DNA of 64,000 nucleotides from Nostoc sp. S4 (GTDB lineage Bacteria > Cyanobacteriota > Cyanobacteriia > Cyanobacteriales > Nostocaceae). The position numbers and the translations under genes are program-made. The stretch is taken from contig JAQYWR010000015.1 in the NCBI GenBank assembly GCA_029379225.1, positions 62,001 to 126,000 on the forward strand, given 5' to 3'. The notes under the pieces were generated by a model. It searched no databases and was not told the DNA's origin. It saw only the letters and a list, made by a program, of their open reading frames with translations. This document shows, one piece after another, positions 1-8,464 of the stretch (the stretch's first letter is position 1; every line of letters begins with the position of its first letter).

Positions 1-1173
1 TCCCTGCTAAGACTAATTCCTTGCTGTGAAGTTCCTTTGCCCAGCATTGAGCAAATTCAAGACCACCTAGAATCATATTTACTGTACTTACAAGAATCTG
101 CCAGTGAGCAAGAGGTACAATTCATAGTATCTCTAACCACTGAAGATAAAGAAACCTTGGCAAGGGCAGCTTTAGGGCTAACCTTGGAGGAAATCAGCGA
201 CTTTCTCCGGCTCACTGTTAAGGAGCGATTAACTTCTAAAGGTATAGTAATTGATGCTACAGTCATTCCCTTAGTTGTCGAATACAAAACCCGCTTACTG
301 GCTCAAATGGGTATTGAATTGGGTAAACCGGCGACCATACCGTTTGGTGGACTAGACCTGTTGCGCGATTGGTTACAACGCCGCAGCCGATTATTTTCCC
401 AAGAAGCGCGATCGCTCAATCTACCCCAGCCTAAAGGAGTGCTACTAGCAGGGCCACCAGGGACAGGTAAATCGATAGTGGCGAAAAACATTGCAACCAT
501 ACTCAATCTTCCACTGCTGCAATTAGACATTGCCTCGATGCTTGCTAGCCTGGTGGGAGAATCTGAGGGCAATGTCCGCCGCGCACTCAAGACTGCTGAA
601 GCTATTGCACCCTGTATCTTGTGGATTGATGAGGTTGAGAAAGCACTTTCAGCTAATGGCGATACCTCTGGAGTCTCACAAAGGATTCTAGGAAATATCC
701 TCACTTTCATGTCTGAATGTACGGCAGGGGTGTTTGTAGTGGCAACTTGTAATGACCCTACAGCGCTGCCTATTGAGTTCAAGAGGAAAGGGCGGTTTGA
801 CGAGAATTTCTTCGTTGACCTGCCTACTGAGTTGGAACGTTGCCAGATTCTCAAAATTCACTTAGAACGATTTGGTATAGAAGTTCCGCAGGAATATTTA
901 GAGGCGATCGCTGCTGCTACTGACAAGTTTAGTGGTGCTGAGTTAGAAACCCTGGCATCAGAAGCAGCTCTACTAGCTTTCGATGAGGGAAGACCTCAGC
1001 AAATCACACTGGCTGATTTAGAAAATTGTCAGCAAAACATCACCCCTTTAGCTGTTCAAGATGCTGCTGCTGTTGAGCGGATGCAGTCTTGGTCAAAGAT
1101 TGCCCGACCAGCTTCCAGCCCTGTGCAGGTGTCTAAGAAAGGTCTTCGTACTTCAAGGTTCCGCACTAATTAG
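1..1173 (+). CDS. Ycf46-like AAA+ ATPase, 5' end outside the window
   Basis: The reading frame is open from base 1, so the gene probably starts upstream; the first in-window start is a TTG at 37, giving 378 residues. Numbered from there, the AAA+ module has a Walker A GPPGTGKS near residues 139-146 and a Walker B ILWIDE near 194-199. Further on are an arginine-finger-like RKGRFDE and a C-terminal helical lid. The order of an N-terminal all-alpha part, one AAA domain and a short tail resembles cyanobacterial/chloroplast Ycf46 ATPases. Those are about 500 residues, so roughly the first quarter is missing. The substrate is unknown; a remodelling ATPase role is inferred from the family only. It is followed by a WGR-domain gene on the same strand. 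Confidence 0.75.
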   Translation, partial: SLLRLIPCCEVPLPSIEQIQDHLESYLLYLQESASEQEVQFIVSLTTEDKETLARAALGLTLEEISDFLRLTVKERLTSKGIVIDATVIPLVVEYKTRLLAQMGIELGKPATIPFGGLDLLRDWLQRRSRLFSQEARSLNLPQPKGVLLAGPPGTGKSIVAKNIATILNLPLLQLDIASMLASLVGESEGNVRRALKTAEAIAPCILWIDEVEKALSANGDTSGVSQRILGNILTFMSECTAGVFVVATCNDPTALPIEFKRKGRFDENFFVDLPTELERCQILKIHLERFGIEVPQEYLEAIAAATDKFSGAELETLASEAALLAFDEGRPQQITLADLENCQQNITPLAVQDAAAVERMQSWSKIARPASSPVQVSKKGLRTSRFRTN

Positions 1174-1210
1174 ATAAACGCGCTTCTTCTAAGACCAAGA
1201 ACTGATGTCT

Positions 1211-1232
1211 GCGGTTAGCGATCGCTAACCGC
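1211..1232. repeat. Perfect 22-bp palindrome centred on a HIP1 site
   Basis: The bases form a perfect inverted repeat with GCGATCGC at the centre, starting GCGGTTAG and ending CTAACCGC. A copy of the Nostoc repeat core GCGATGCCTACGGC follows at 1242-1255. It lies just after the ATPase stop codon. It could fold as a hairpin in RNA, but no T run follows, so terminator function is not supported. No gene is seen in 1174-1420. Confidence 0.7.
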
Positions 1233-1420
1233 GTCTCGTTGGCGATGCCTACGGCCACCCAAAGCGGGAATGCCAAAATTAAATAAACTACTCCACGTTG
1301 AATTTTTACTAATTTGGTGATGCCTAATTAGTAATGATTTGAAGCTTTTGTCAAATGAACATCTGTTGTTGAGATATTCATTTGACACGGCAATACTCTA
1401 CTCTAAATCACGTCAAAAAT

Positions 1421-1972
1421 ATGGAAATTTACTTAATATTCGTAGATGCGGTTCAGAACAGTAACAAATTCTGGAGTGCAAAAGTTGAGCAAGGCAATCT
1501 AACTGTTGAGTGGGGTAGAGTAGGTTACAAATCTCAGCAAAAAGTTCACTCTTTTGGGAATGCTCAACAAGCAGTTTCTAAATTCTACAATCTCGTTGCT
1601 GAGAAGAAAATGAAAGGCTATCGAGAAAGCCAACCTCAAATTGATAGTACTTCTGATTCTCTAGAAATCAAAAGAGCTATTCAATTACTAGAGATATTAC
1701 GCCCTTATGTAGCACAAAGACAATTTGCCAATAGAAATTATCTAGAGACATTAAACCAATATTTAAAAATTGTTCCTACACCTTTAGGAATGAAAATAGA
1801 ACCGTCTCTAATATACCGCAATGTGGCAGATGTTGATCATCAACTATCACTGCTGAACTCTTTGTTGGAAACTGATTCTGTACTGGCTGATAACATTGCA
1901 GAAGAATCTGGTAATCATAGCAAAGTTATCAGTTTAAAAACCATTGGGAAGAACTTTTGGAGGAATTTATAG
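1421..1972 (+). CDS. WGR domain protein
   Basis: The ATG at 1421 is preferred over the upstream in-frame TTG at 1382 because the WGR domain begins directly after it. The product has 183 residues. The first ~75 form a WGR domain: FVDAVQNSNKFW leads into the signature VEWGRVGYKSQ, then the F-A-KFY helix segment. WGR domains occur in PARPs and many bacterial proteins and are thought to bind nucleic acid. The remaining ~100 residues are helical, end with basic residues and match nothing I recognise. A nucleic-acid-linked role next to replication genes is inference. Stop codon at 1970-1972. Confidence 0.7.
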   Translation: MEIYLIFVDAVQNSNKFWSAKVEQGNLTVEWGRVGYKSQQKVHSFGNAQQAVSKFYNLVAEKKMKGYRESQPQIDSTSDSLEIKRAIQLLEILRPYVAQRQFANRNYLETLNQYLKIVPTPLGMKIEPSLIYRNVADVDHQLSLLNSLLETDSVLADNIAEESGNHSKVISLKTIGKNFWRNL

Positions 1973-2174
1973 AACGTAATAATTCAGGAGCGGAGCCAGA
2001 GATGTTCCGCCTCTGGTTAAAATCAAGACTTAGCTGAGAGCCGTTCAATGGGATATATCAGTAAAGTTCTGTATATCTCACAGGGTAAAAGCATCTGATT
2101 CAAAGCTTCACAGCCTTTCTTTTCTGCTATCGCAGTCACCTTTCTAACAATGTCGCAACCAGAAATAAATCCTC

Positions 2175-3626
2175 ATGACTCAAACAGCATCAAAACAAAG
2201 GGTAAAGCCTGCAAAGCATACAAAACCAACAAGTGTAGCTACTCCTAAAGGCGAAAATGAAGTATCAGCAAATATCCCAGAAATATCTACAGGTAAAAAG
2301 AAAAAACCTATATCTCCAGATGCTGGTACTTCAACTGAACCTATCTCAAATAAGCGTACTAATAAACGTTCTGCCAAATCAGATTTAAACTCTCAACCAA
2401 TTATAGAATCAGGAATGGAGATAATCTGCTCACAAACTAAATTTCACGATGCACTCTCTTTAGTTAGTTGTGCTACCCCAGCTAAACCTACCCATCCTAT
2501 TCTTGCTAATGCTCTAATCATTGCAGATATCGAAACACAACAGATACATTTAACTGTTACTGATTTAGCATTAACAATTCAGGCAAGTTTTGAAGCCCAG
2601 GTGTTGCTCAAGGGTGAAATTACTGTACCAGTGGAAATGCTATTTGAGATAGTTAAGCATTGCCCTAATGGTAATATTAACCTCAGTAGCCAAACTCAGC
2701 TTATACAGCTTACTGATGAGGATAAGCAAACCAAAATCTGCTCTCTGGGTTTATCTGATGCTGATGGAAAATATGAAATTAGAGGCATTAGTGCTGAAGA
2801 ATTTCCACCTAGTTCTACAATTGATGCTACTCCCATTCCTCTGCCAACAACAGTTTTCAAAGATGGTTTTAAAGGTGTGATTTATGCTATTAGCACTGAT
2901 GAAAATAAATATATCTTGACCGGAGTTCATATCCAACTTACACAGGAGAAGTTAAAGTTTATTGGTACTGATGGGCATCGAGTCGCAACCACTGAACTTT
3001 CAACTCAAGGAATTGGTAGAAAACCGCGTAAACAAGTAGAATCTTCAGAGATACAATTTACTATTCCCGGTCGAGTCCTCAAGGAACTAGCGCGTAACTT
3101 GGATGATTCTGTCGAATTCATTAATCTGTTGTATGATGCCCAAAGTAATCGCTTGGGTTTTGCTTGGCAAGATATTATCCTCAGATGTCAATGTCTGGAA
3201 GGAGCTTACCCTGACTGCGAACAGCTATTGGCAAGATTTAGCTTTGACCGAGAAGTAATCATAGAAAAAGCATTCTTAGTCAAAGCACTGGAACGGTTAG
3301 CTGTGTTAACAGATAAAAAAGAGAAAGGTATTTATTTACAGTTTGATGGAAGTTTGCAGCAGTTACGATTATCAATTGAACGAGAGTTTGGCAAAGGCGA
3401 TCAAGTTATTGCTGCTCATCTACCATCAGAAATGTCATTGAATATCCAGTTTAACCTCAAGTATTTAGTAGAAGCAGCCAAAGCAATTCCTAGTTCCGCT
3501 ATCAAAATGCACTTGCAACAATCAGATCATCCTGCCATGTTGGTTCCTTATGGAGATAGACCAAATCCAGAACTGCAAATGTCCATGCGTCAATTCTTAT
3601 TGCCACTATACACTCTAAATGCTTAA
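2175..3626 (+). CDS. dnaN: DNA polymerase III beta subunit (sliding clamp), accessory copy
   Basis: The 483-residue product has a DnaN body starting near residue 75 (MEIICSQTKFHDALSLVS), with the usual three clamp folds and a C-terminal LLPLYT resembling the family end MPMRL/MPVRL. DnaN is normally 365-390 residues. The extra ~75 N-terminal residues are lysine-, threonine- and serine-rich and look disordered. The clamp ring tethers polymerases and other partners to DNA. The gene lies upstream of dnaX and holA on the same strand, so the region encodes its own clamp and part of a clamp loader. A chromosomal dnaN should exist elsewhere, so this is probably a plasmid- or element-borne paralogue. 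The N-terminal extension is unusual. Confidence 0.88.
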   Translation: MTQTASKQRVKPAKHTKPTSVATPKGENEVSANIPEISTGKKKKPISPDAGTSTEPISNKRTNKRSAKSDLNSQPIIESGMEIICSQTKFHDALSLVSCATPAKPTHPILANALIIADIETQQIHLTVTDLALTIQASFEAQVLLKGEITVPVEMLFEIVKHCPNGNINLSSQTQLIQLTDEDKQTKICSLGLSDADGKYEIRGISAEEFPPSSTIDATPIPLPTTVFKDGFKGVIYAISTDENKYILTGVHIQLTQEKLKFIGTDGHRVATTELSTQGIGRKPRKQVESSEIQFTIPGRVLKELARNLDDSVEFINLLYDAQSNRLGFAWQDIILRCQCLEGAYPDCEQLLARFSFDREVIIEKAFLVKALERLAVLTDKKEKGIYLQFDGSLQQLRLSIEREFGKGDQVIAAHLPSEMSLNIQFNLKYLVEAAKAIPSSAIKMHLQQSDHPAMLVPYGDRPNPELQMSMRQFLLPLYTLNA

Positions 3627-3891
3627 TAAATATTAACCGTAATCTTGAAGTTTTGTAGGGTGTTTTAAATACAAGAGGTGTTTATTTGAGACAGAGGTTT
3701 GACGAACTCTGGACAAAACTGGACAACATGAACTAATACCAATTCGCAATTCGCAATGACGCTCGCGGACTCGCTAACGCTGCGCTAACGCAATTAATAA
3801 ACTTAGATGCAGCAAGACTTTCCTCGTTTACATCTGTTGCTAAATTTTGGAGAATTGGTATAAAATCCTCGATTTTGACTAAATTATGTGC

Positions 3892-3929
3892 ATTTTGGCG
3901 GTACATATCCGACTATTTGCCGCCAAAAT
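3892..3929. repeat. Inverted repeat upstream of xisH
   Basis: ATTTTGGCGG at 3892-3901 and CCGCCAAAAT at 3920-3929 form a perfect 10-bp stem with an 18-nt loop. It lies 134 bases before xisH and could be an operator or an RNA hairpin. The rest of the 3627-4062 gap has no convincing gene. It holds a Nostoc-type repeat around 3765-3795 (GCTCGCGGACTCGCTAACGC). Confidence 0.55.
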
Positions 3930-4062
3930 ACCAAACTTATCCAGTTTTATCAAGAAAAAATGAAGCAAAGCAGGGCGCAGGGAGCAAGAAGGAAAGATAG
4001 AAAAGTGTGTCACCCAATATGGTAAACACTTTACAATCAGAGTATTACTCAATAGTTCCACC

Positions 4063-4479
4063 ATGCCAGCAAAAGACATATACCATAATGAAGTCAAGAA
4101 CGCATTGATAAAAGACGGTTGGACTATCACAGATGATCCCTACTTTATCAAATATGAGGATGCTGAACTCTACGCCGACTTAGCAGCAGAAAAACCAATC
4201 GCCGCAGAACGCCAAGGACAGAAAATTGTTGTAGAAATCAAGAGTTTTGTGGGCAAATCGCTGATGTATGATTTTCATAATGCCTTGGGACAATACATAG
4301 TCTATCGCAAACTAATTCAACTTACGGAGCCAGAATATAAGCTTTATTTAGCTGTTGATGATGTTGTCTATGAAAACTTTTTTCAACGTAAATCTGTACA
4401 AGCAGTCATCAATGAAAATCATCTTCTGTTAATAGTCGTAAATACAGAAAAGGAGGAAATTCAGCAATGGATAAGCTAG
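4063..4479 (+). CDS. xisH: XisH-like fdxN element excision controlling factor
   Basis: The 138-residue product matches the XisH family in length and in recognisable segments. These are the N-terminal AKDIYHNEVKNALIKDGWTI, the central KIVVEIKSF with D/E-x-K-type residues and the LGQYIVYRKL segment. XisH fold predictions place it near PD-(D/E)XK nucleases, and AERQGQKIVVEIK fits such a core. In Nostoc PCC 7120 xisH and xisI are needed for excision of the fdxN element during heterocyst development. Many cyanobacteria carry numerous extra xisHI pairs of unknown role. The gene overlaps xisI by 13 bases, so the two are probably co-translated. No fdxN or nif gene is visible nearby. Confidence 0.88.
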   Translation: MPAKDIYHNEVKNALIKDGWTITDDPYFIKYEDAELYADLAAEKPIAAERQGQKIVVEIKSFVGKSLMYDFHNALGQYIVYRKLIQLTEPEYKLYLAVDDVVYENFFQRKSVQAVINENHLLLIVVNTEKEEIQQWIS

Positions 4480-4820
4480 AACAATATCGCGATGCTATCA
4501 AGAAGATATTGACTGAGTATTACGAAATTACTAATACTCAAGTTAGAGAAACTACGGAAGTTGAAGTAAGCGATCGCTTGGCTTTTGATGAAACAAGAGA
4601 TCAATATCTTTGGTTTCGATTTGGCTGGGATGACAAAAAGCAGATACAGTATATTATCATCTATCTCTGCATTAAAAACGGCAAAGTTTGGGTGGAAGAA
4701 GATGCAACTAATTTATGTGTTGTTGATGATTTGCTATCAGCCGGAATACCCCAAGGCGATATTGTTTTGGGTTTCCATCATCCCAGTAAACGAGGTTTAA
4801 CAGAATTCGCTACTGCTTAA
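4467..4820 (+). CDS. xisI: XisI-like fdxN element excision controlling factor
   Basis: The 117-residue product is typical XisI: an N-terminal LEQYRDAIKKILTEYYE helix, then the FDETRDQYLWFRFGWDDKKQIQYIIIYLCIKNGKVWVEED core. It ends with the GIPQGDIVLGFHHPSKR motif conserved in the family. It starts inside the end of xisH (ATG at 4467, preceded by AAGGAGG at 4449-4455), giving a tightly coupled pair. XisI acts with XisH in fdxN element excision control; here it sits between clamp and clamp-loader genes. A toxin-antitoxin-like role for such solitary pairs has not been shown here. Confidence 0.9.
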   Translation: MDKLEQYRDAIKKILTEYYEITNTQVRETTEVEVSDRLAFDETRDQYLWFRFGWDDKKQIQYIIIYLCIKNGKVWVEEDATNLCVVDDLLSAGIPQGDIVLGFHHPSKRGLTEFATA

Positions 4821-5062
4821 GGAGGCAGGTAAAAAAGAGAAAATTAGCGTTTTATGAGCCAAGGAGATGAATTTTAAAATGGCTATAGATCGGTTGTAAA
4901 TCCCATAAACTTCTCCACCTTTTTCAACGTTTAAATAATTAGGCATACTCAACTTCTGGTATCGGTAAATATTACTGTAATTGAGCAAATCAGCCTATTT
5001 TGGAGTCAAAATTACACCCCCTTAACAGGGGTAAGGGCGACAAATTAAGGTTAATTAATGCT

Positions 5063-6499
5063 ATGTCTACAGTCGCCCTACATCAAAAATATCGACCCCA
5101 AACAATAGCCGAATTAGTTGGACAGCCCTACATCAAAACTGCTCTGACTAATGCTGTCAAATACCTGCAAATTGCACCAGCTTATTTATTCACAGGTTCT
5201 AGAGGCACAGGTAAAACTTCAACTGCTCGGATATTTGCTAAATCCCTCAATTGCCTCAACACTAAAAAACCAACTGACCAACCTTGTGGTATTTGTCAAT
5301 CCTGCCGTTCAATTGAAACCAGTAATAGCCTAGATGTTAGTGAAATTGATGCTGCTTCTAATAATGGTGTAGATGATGCCCGTGCTTTAATTGAGCGCAG
5401 TACCTTAGCACCTGTTGCAGGACGTTACCGAATTTTTATTCTCGATGAGTGCCATTGTCTAACCAGTAACGCCTTCAATGCCTTACTTAAGTGTATTGAA
5501 GAACCACCACCTCATGTTGTTTTCATTCTCTGCACAACAGAATTGCACAAGGTGTTACCTACCATTGTCAGCCGTTGTCAGGTGTTTAATTTCCGCACTT
5601 TGTCTGTTCGGGCAATTGTGCAGCACCTGCGTATTGTAGCAGATGCAGAATCTATCTCTATTGATGATGAGGCACTGACAGCGATCGCACGACTCAGCGA
5701 TGGTGGACTCAGAGATGCACTGCAATTACTGGGTCAGGTGAGTCTTTTAGATGAAGATATCACTGCCAATCATGTCATGGAAATTGCTGGTGGTGTTACA
5801 GAAACAGAATTAATGTCAATTTTACAGGCAATTTCCACCAACAACACCTTTAACTTGTTGCAAGTAGCAAGAGTTTTAGTAGATTCTGGTAAAACGCCCA
5901 AATTGATTCTCTCCAACTTACTGCAAACATACCGAGATTTATTGATTATCAAGTCTGCACCCAAAAAGCAATCCTTGCTAACTGGTTGTGTTAGCTATGC
6001 TCAACTCAAGGTTTTAGCAAATCACTGGAATTTCGAGACGCTTAACTTGTCTCTAGCAGAGTTACAAAAAGCAGAAAACTATCTGCGGTACACAGTAAAT
6101 GCTGCTGTGTGGCTAGAAGTTTGCTTACTGAACCTGATACCCAGTTTATTGCCTGTCAGTGCAAGCAAGACGCTAACTGCTAAACCTGTAGATGACAAAG
6201 GGCATGATGGCAAATTGTTACCAGCAGTTGCAGCTAATACTGCTAACCTGGCTCAAATTTGGCTTTCTGTGATGGATACAGCTAAACCCAGCAATCAAAA
6301 GCTGTTGGCTCATGCTCATCTCGTTAAATTGCAAGGTGACAAGGCGATTTTAGAGGTTACACCAGCTTATCTCAATAAGTTTGAGAGTAGTAAAGAAGCG
6401 ATCGCTAAAATGCTGCAACGAGCTACCCAAAGTCAACAACCAATGACTGTGTTAATTAAAACTGCCAACAAGAGCAGTAACGGGAGGGTAAAAGCATGA
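5063..6499 (+). CDS. dnaX: DNA polymerase III gamma/tau subunit (clamp loader ATPase), accessory copy
   Basis: I place the start at the ATG at 5063, because the conserved LHQKYRPQTIAELVGQ follows at once; an in-frame TTG exists at 5000. The 478-residue product has Walker A GSRGTGKT (45-52) and the zinc-module cysteines CGICQSC (C75, C78, C81). The Walker B stretch is IFILDECHCL, and the sensor/SRC motif is VSRCQVF. After the clamp-loader core (~360 residues) comes a cyanobacterial-type C-terminal domain (LAQIWLSVMDTAKP onward). DnaX drives loading of the beta clamp. Its stop overlaps the holA start by four bases (ATGA), so the two are translationally coupled. No delta-prime gene is visible in the window. 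Confidence 0.88.
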   Translation: MSTVALHQKYRPQTIAELVGQPYIKTALTNAVKYLQIAPAYLFTGSRGTGKTSTARIFAKSLNCLNTKKPTDQPCGICQSCRSIETSNSLDVSEIDAASNNGVDDARALIERSTLAPVAGRYRIFILDECHCLTSNAFNALLKCIEEPPPHVVFILCTTELHKVLPTIVSRCQVFNFRTLSVRAIVQHLRIVADAESISIDDEALTAIARLSDGGLRDALQLLGQVSLLDEDITANHVMEIAGGVTETELMSILQAISTNNTFNLLQVARVLVDSGKTPKLILSNLLQTYRDLLIIKSAPKKQSLLTGCVSYAQLKVLANHWNFETLNLSLAELQKAENYLRYTVNAAVWLEVCLLNLIPSLLPVSASKTLTAKPVDDKGHDGKLLPAVAANTANLAQIWLSVMDTAKPSNQKLLAHAHLVKLQGDKAILEVTPAYLNKFESSKEAIAKMLQRATQSQQPMTVLIKTANKSSNGRVKA

Positions 6500-7449
6500 T
6501 TGTATTGTTAACAGGTGACGACCAACACGCTATTCAGGAACAGCTAAACCAATACAAAGCAGAGATTGATGCTCAATGGCTCACACTTTGCTATCACCGA
6601 TTTCCAGCCGATCACCTTGACAGAGCCATCAGCGTAGCTCGCACTCGTTCCTTGACTGGTGGTAAAAAACTGGTGATTGTGGAAAATTGCCACCTCAAGC
6701 AGTGGGGTGATACTGAGTTGTCAACTTTGCAGCAGCTTGTTCAAGTGCCTGAATTCACAATTCTGGTGTTTGTCGCCACCACTGTAGATAAGCGGCTGAA
6801 GATTTACAAACATATTGTCAAGTATGCCAAGTTGTTGGAGTTTCCATTGATACCACCTTGGCGTACTGATTTAATTGAAAAAGCGATCGCTACTCAGGCT
6901 AAAAAAATCAAGCTGGTGCTGTCAAAGGGTGCAGTGGAATATCTAGCAGAAGCAATTGGTAACGACATGAGCCGTGCAGCTACTGAGTTACGCAAACTGT
7001 ATATTTATGGTAATGGCAGACAACTGGAGCTTGCAGAAGTAAAAGAGTTAGTGCCATGTCAGACTCAGAATAGCCTACAACTGGCATCTGCTATTCGTCA
7101 AGGAGAAAGCAATCAAGTTTTACACCTGCTGGATGATTTACTGTCACGCTCGGAACCATTAATGGTGATTGTTGCTACTCTCCTAACGCAGTTTAGAACT
7201 TGGCTGTGGGTTAAGTCTGCAATTGTTTCTGGGGTTAAGAAAGATAGTGAATTAGCTCAACTGTGCAATATCAGCAATCTTAATCGCATTTACTACTTGC
7301 GTATTGAGGTAGCAAATACAAGCATCAACGCTTTAGCTAAAGCAGTGACTATGGTGCTGGATTTAGAGATGTCTATCAAGAGAGGTGTTGAGGCTAAAGA
7401 TTTACTACCAACAATTCTTAGTGTTAGCAGGTTATTCAAGTTAACTTAA
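6496..7449 (+). CDS. holA: DNA polymerase III delta subunit (clamp loader)
   Basis: The 317-residue product has the delta subunit layout. The N-terminal MIVLLTGDDQHAIQEQL matches the family start (x-x-LL-GDD-x-x-I). Next comes the LTGGKKLVIVENC strand and loop, then TTVDKRLKIYKHI (family D-K-R-x-K-x-x-K), and last a helical collar domain that includes SIKRGVEAKDLLP. Delta opens the clamp ring and binds DnaX. The ATG overlaps the dnaX stop (ATGA), marking an operon. With dnaN upstream the set supplies clamp, motor and wrench, but not delta-prime. The family is divergent, so the call rests on layout and context together. Confidence 0.85.
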   Translation: MIVLLTGDDQHAIQEQLNQYKAEIDAQWLTLCYHRFPADHLDRAISVARTRSLTGGKKLVIVENCHLKQWGDTELSTLQQLVQVPEFTILVFVATTVDKRLKIYKHIVKYAKLLEFPLIPPWRTDLIEKAIATQAKKIKLVLSKGAVEYLAEAIGNDMSRAATELRKLYIYGNGRQLELAEVKELVPCQTQNSLQLASAIRQGESNQVLHLLDDLLSRSEPLMVIVATLLTQFRTWLWVKSAIVSGVKKDSELAQLCNISNLNRIYYLRIEVANTSINALAKAVTMVLDLEMSIKRGVEAKDLLPTILSVSRLFKLT

Positions 7450-7472
7450 TCAACATAAAGTTGACTGAGAAG

Positions 7473-7520
7473 TTTGGATTTTGGATTGTATATTTGATTC
7501 CAGTCTAAAATCCAAAATTA
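7473..7520 (+). terminator. Hairpin after holA
   Basis: TTTGGATTTT at 7473-7482 pairs perfectly with AAAATCCAAA at 7507-7516, with a 24-nt loop. This is a common 'ggattttggatt' repeat type in cyanobacteria. It lies 24 bases after the holA stop, so it may end the dnaX-holA transcript, though no strong T run follows. Confidence 0.4.
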
Positions 7521-7555
7521 GTTGTTTAAGTAAGTCAAATATAATTTTTTAATTC

Positions 7556-7760
7556 CTAAATCGATTGCTCAGGAGTTAGAATTCGCGGAGTAATAATAGG
7601 AAAATATTCAGGATTACTGCTAATAATCGCATCTAATAGATTAAATACAGCTGTGGATGAATAGCATCTTTAAAATCCCTAACATTGGCTATTAGAGCCA
7701 TTCTAATTACAGCCTGATCTACTCTAGCAATTTGACAGAAGGTAACTATTTGTCTAAAAA
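7556..7760 (-). pseudogene. PIN-domain protein remnant
   Basis: On the minus strand two adjoining frames give parts of one PIN-like C-terminus. The upstream part reads QIARVDQAVIRMALIANVRD. After a frame change near 7630 the downstream part reads FNLLDAIISSNPEYFPIITP and runs to a TAG at 7556-7558. The DAIISSNPEYF segment resembles the C-terminal acidic motif of PIN ribonucleases (D-x-I-x-x-(N/R)-x-x-D/E-F). No intact start or single frame covers it, so it is a decayed toxin gene next to a second PIN-like gene. The gap 7450-7855 holds nothing else I recognise. Confidence 0.55.
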
Positions 7761-7855
7761 AATAGTTAAATATCGACCTTTTTATTTACGGATAAGATAG
7801 TAAAGGTCGGCAAGCTTGGCTGTAGTTCCAAGAGCGATATTTTTGGGTATTTCCG

Positions 7856-8347
7856 TCAAATTATTTTAGATAAACAATCTTCTGCTTCCTTCCTTAACAA
7901 ATGACAACGAGTCATTGCAGTTATATTGGACAATCCCTGTTGGAGAAAGTCCTGGCTAATTACTTGACGATCAAGCATTAACTCAAATAGCAAGCTCAGT
8001 GGGTAATATTGGATACGTTCTATTTCAGCTAATCTTGCCAACTCAGGATTAATTATTAAAAGAATGTATTCAGACTTTTGAGCTAAGGCAAACGCATAAC
8101 CTTCGTCCTGACATAGGGTTGTATTACTCCGACAGTATTGCATCGCAAAGGTTGCCATTTCTGGATCAAGTGATTGAATTTGTAAACCTAGCTTTAGTAG
8201 CTTTTGTCCGTCATAGTCTTTTAATTCACGCTCGTAAAGAAGATCGGTGACATTGACTTCGATAGGTAAGTTGAACAGTGGTTCGAGAAACCCCACTCGC
8301 TCTAGTGCTATCAATATTGACGGATTTGATACCAACAACTGCATCAC
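7856..8347 (-). CDS. PIN-like (DUF3368-type) putative toxin, divergent active site
   Basis: The 163-residue product resembles the DUF3368/VapC-like PIN family. It has an N-terminal LLVSNPSILIALERVG, where family members usually read LVSDTSPLI-L--IG, and a central CQDEGYAFALAQ, where they read GE-EAIALA. The first catalytic aspartate is thus replaced by Asn in VSNPS, while an acidic E remains in DEGYA. Activity may be reduced or altered. It lies downstream of the XRE-ImmA/IrrE gene on the same strand (117-base gap). That order recalls regulator/PIN pairs, so it is probably the effector of a toxin-antitoxin-like pair. This assignment is by eye and moderate. Confidence 0.55.
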   Translation of the reverse strand: MMQLLVSNPSILIALERVGFLEPLFNLPIEVNVTDLLYERELKDYDGQKLLKLGLQIQSLDPEMATFAMQYCRSNTTLCQDEGYAFALAQKSEYILLIINPELARLAEIERIQYYPLSLLFELMLDRQVISQDFLQQGLSNITAMTRCHLLRKEAEDCLSKII

Positions 8348-8464
8348 ATTGTAGTTAAGATAATGAGTATTTTAAAAAGAGAAAAATTACATATTAAACT
8401 CTTCAATTTACAAATACGGCATATTTTTATAACAATTGTATTAATATAATTGACTAAAAACTAC

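Noticed and set aside
303..854. 183-residue minus-strand frame
   Set aside because: It is antisense to the conserved ATPase motifs and has no recognisable domain of its own.
1211..1232. Palindrome as a terminator of the Ycf46-like gene
   Set aside because: Perfect dyad but no T run; HIP1-centred palindromes are common in these genomes.
3879..4130. 83-residue minus-strand frame upstream of xisH
   Set aside because: It overlaps the xisH start and has no recognisable family; the inverted repeat there explains part of it.
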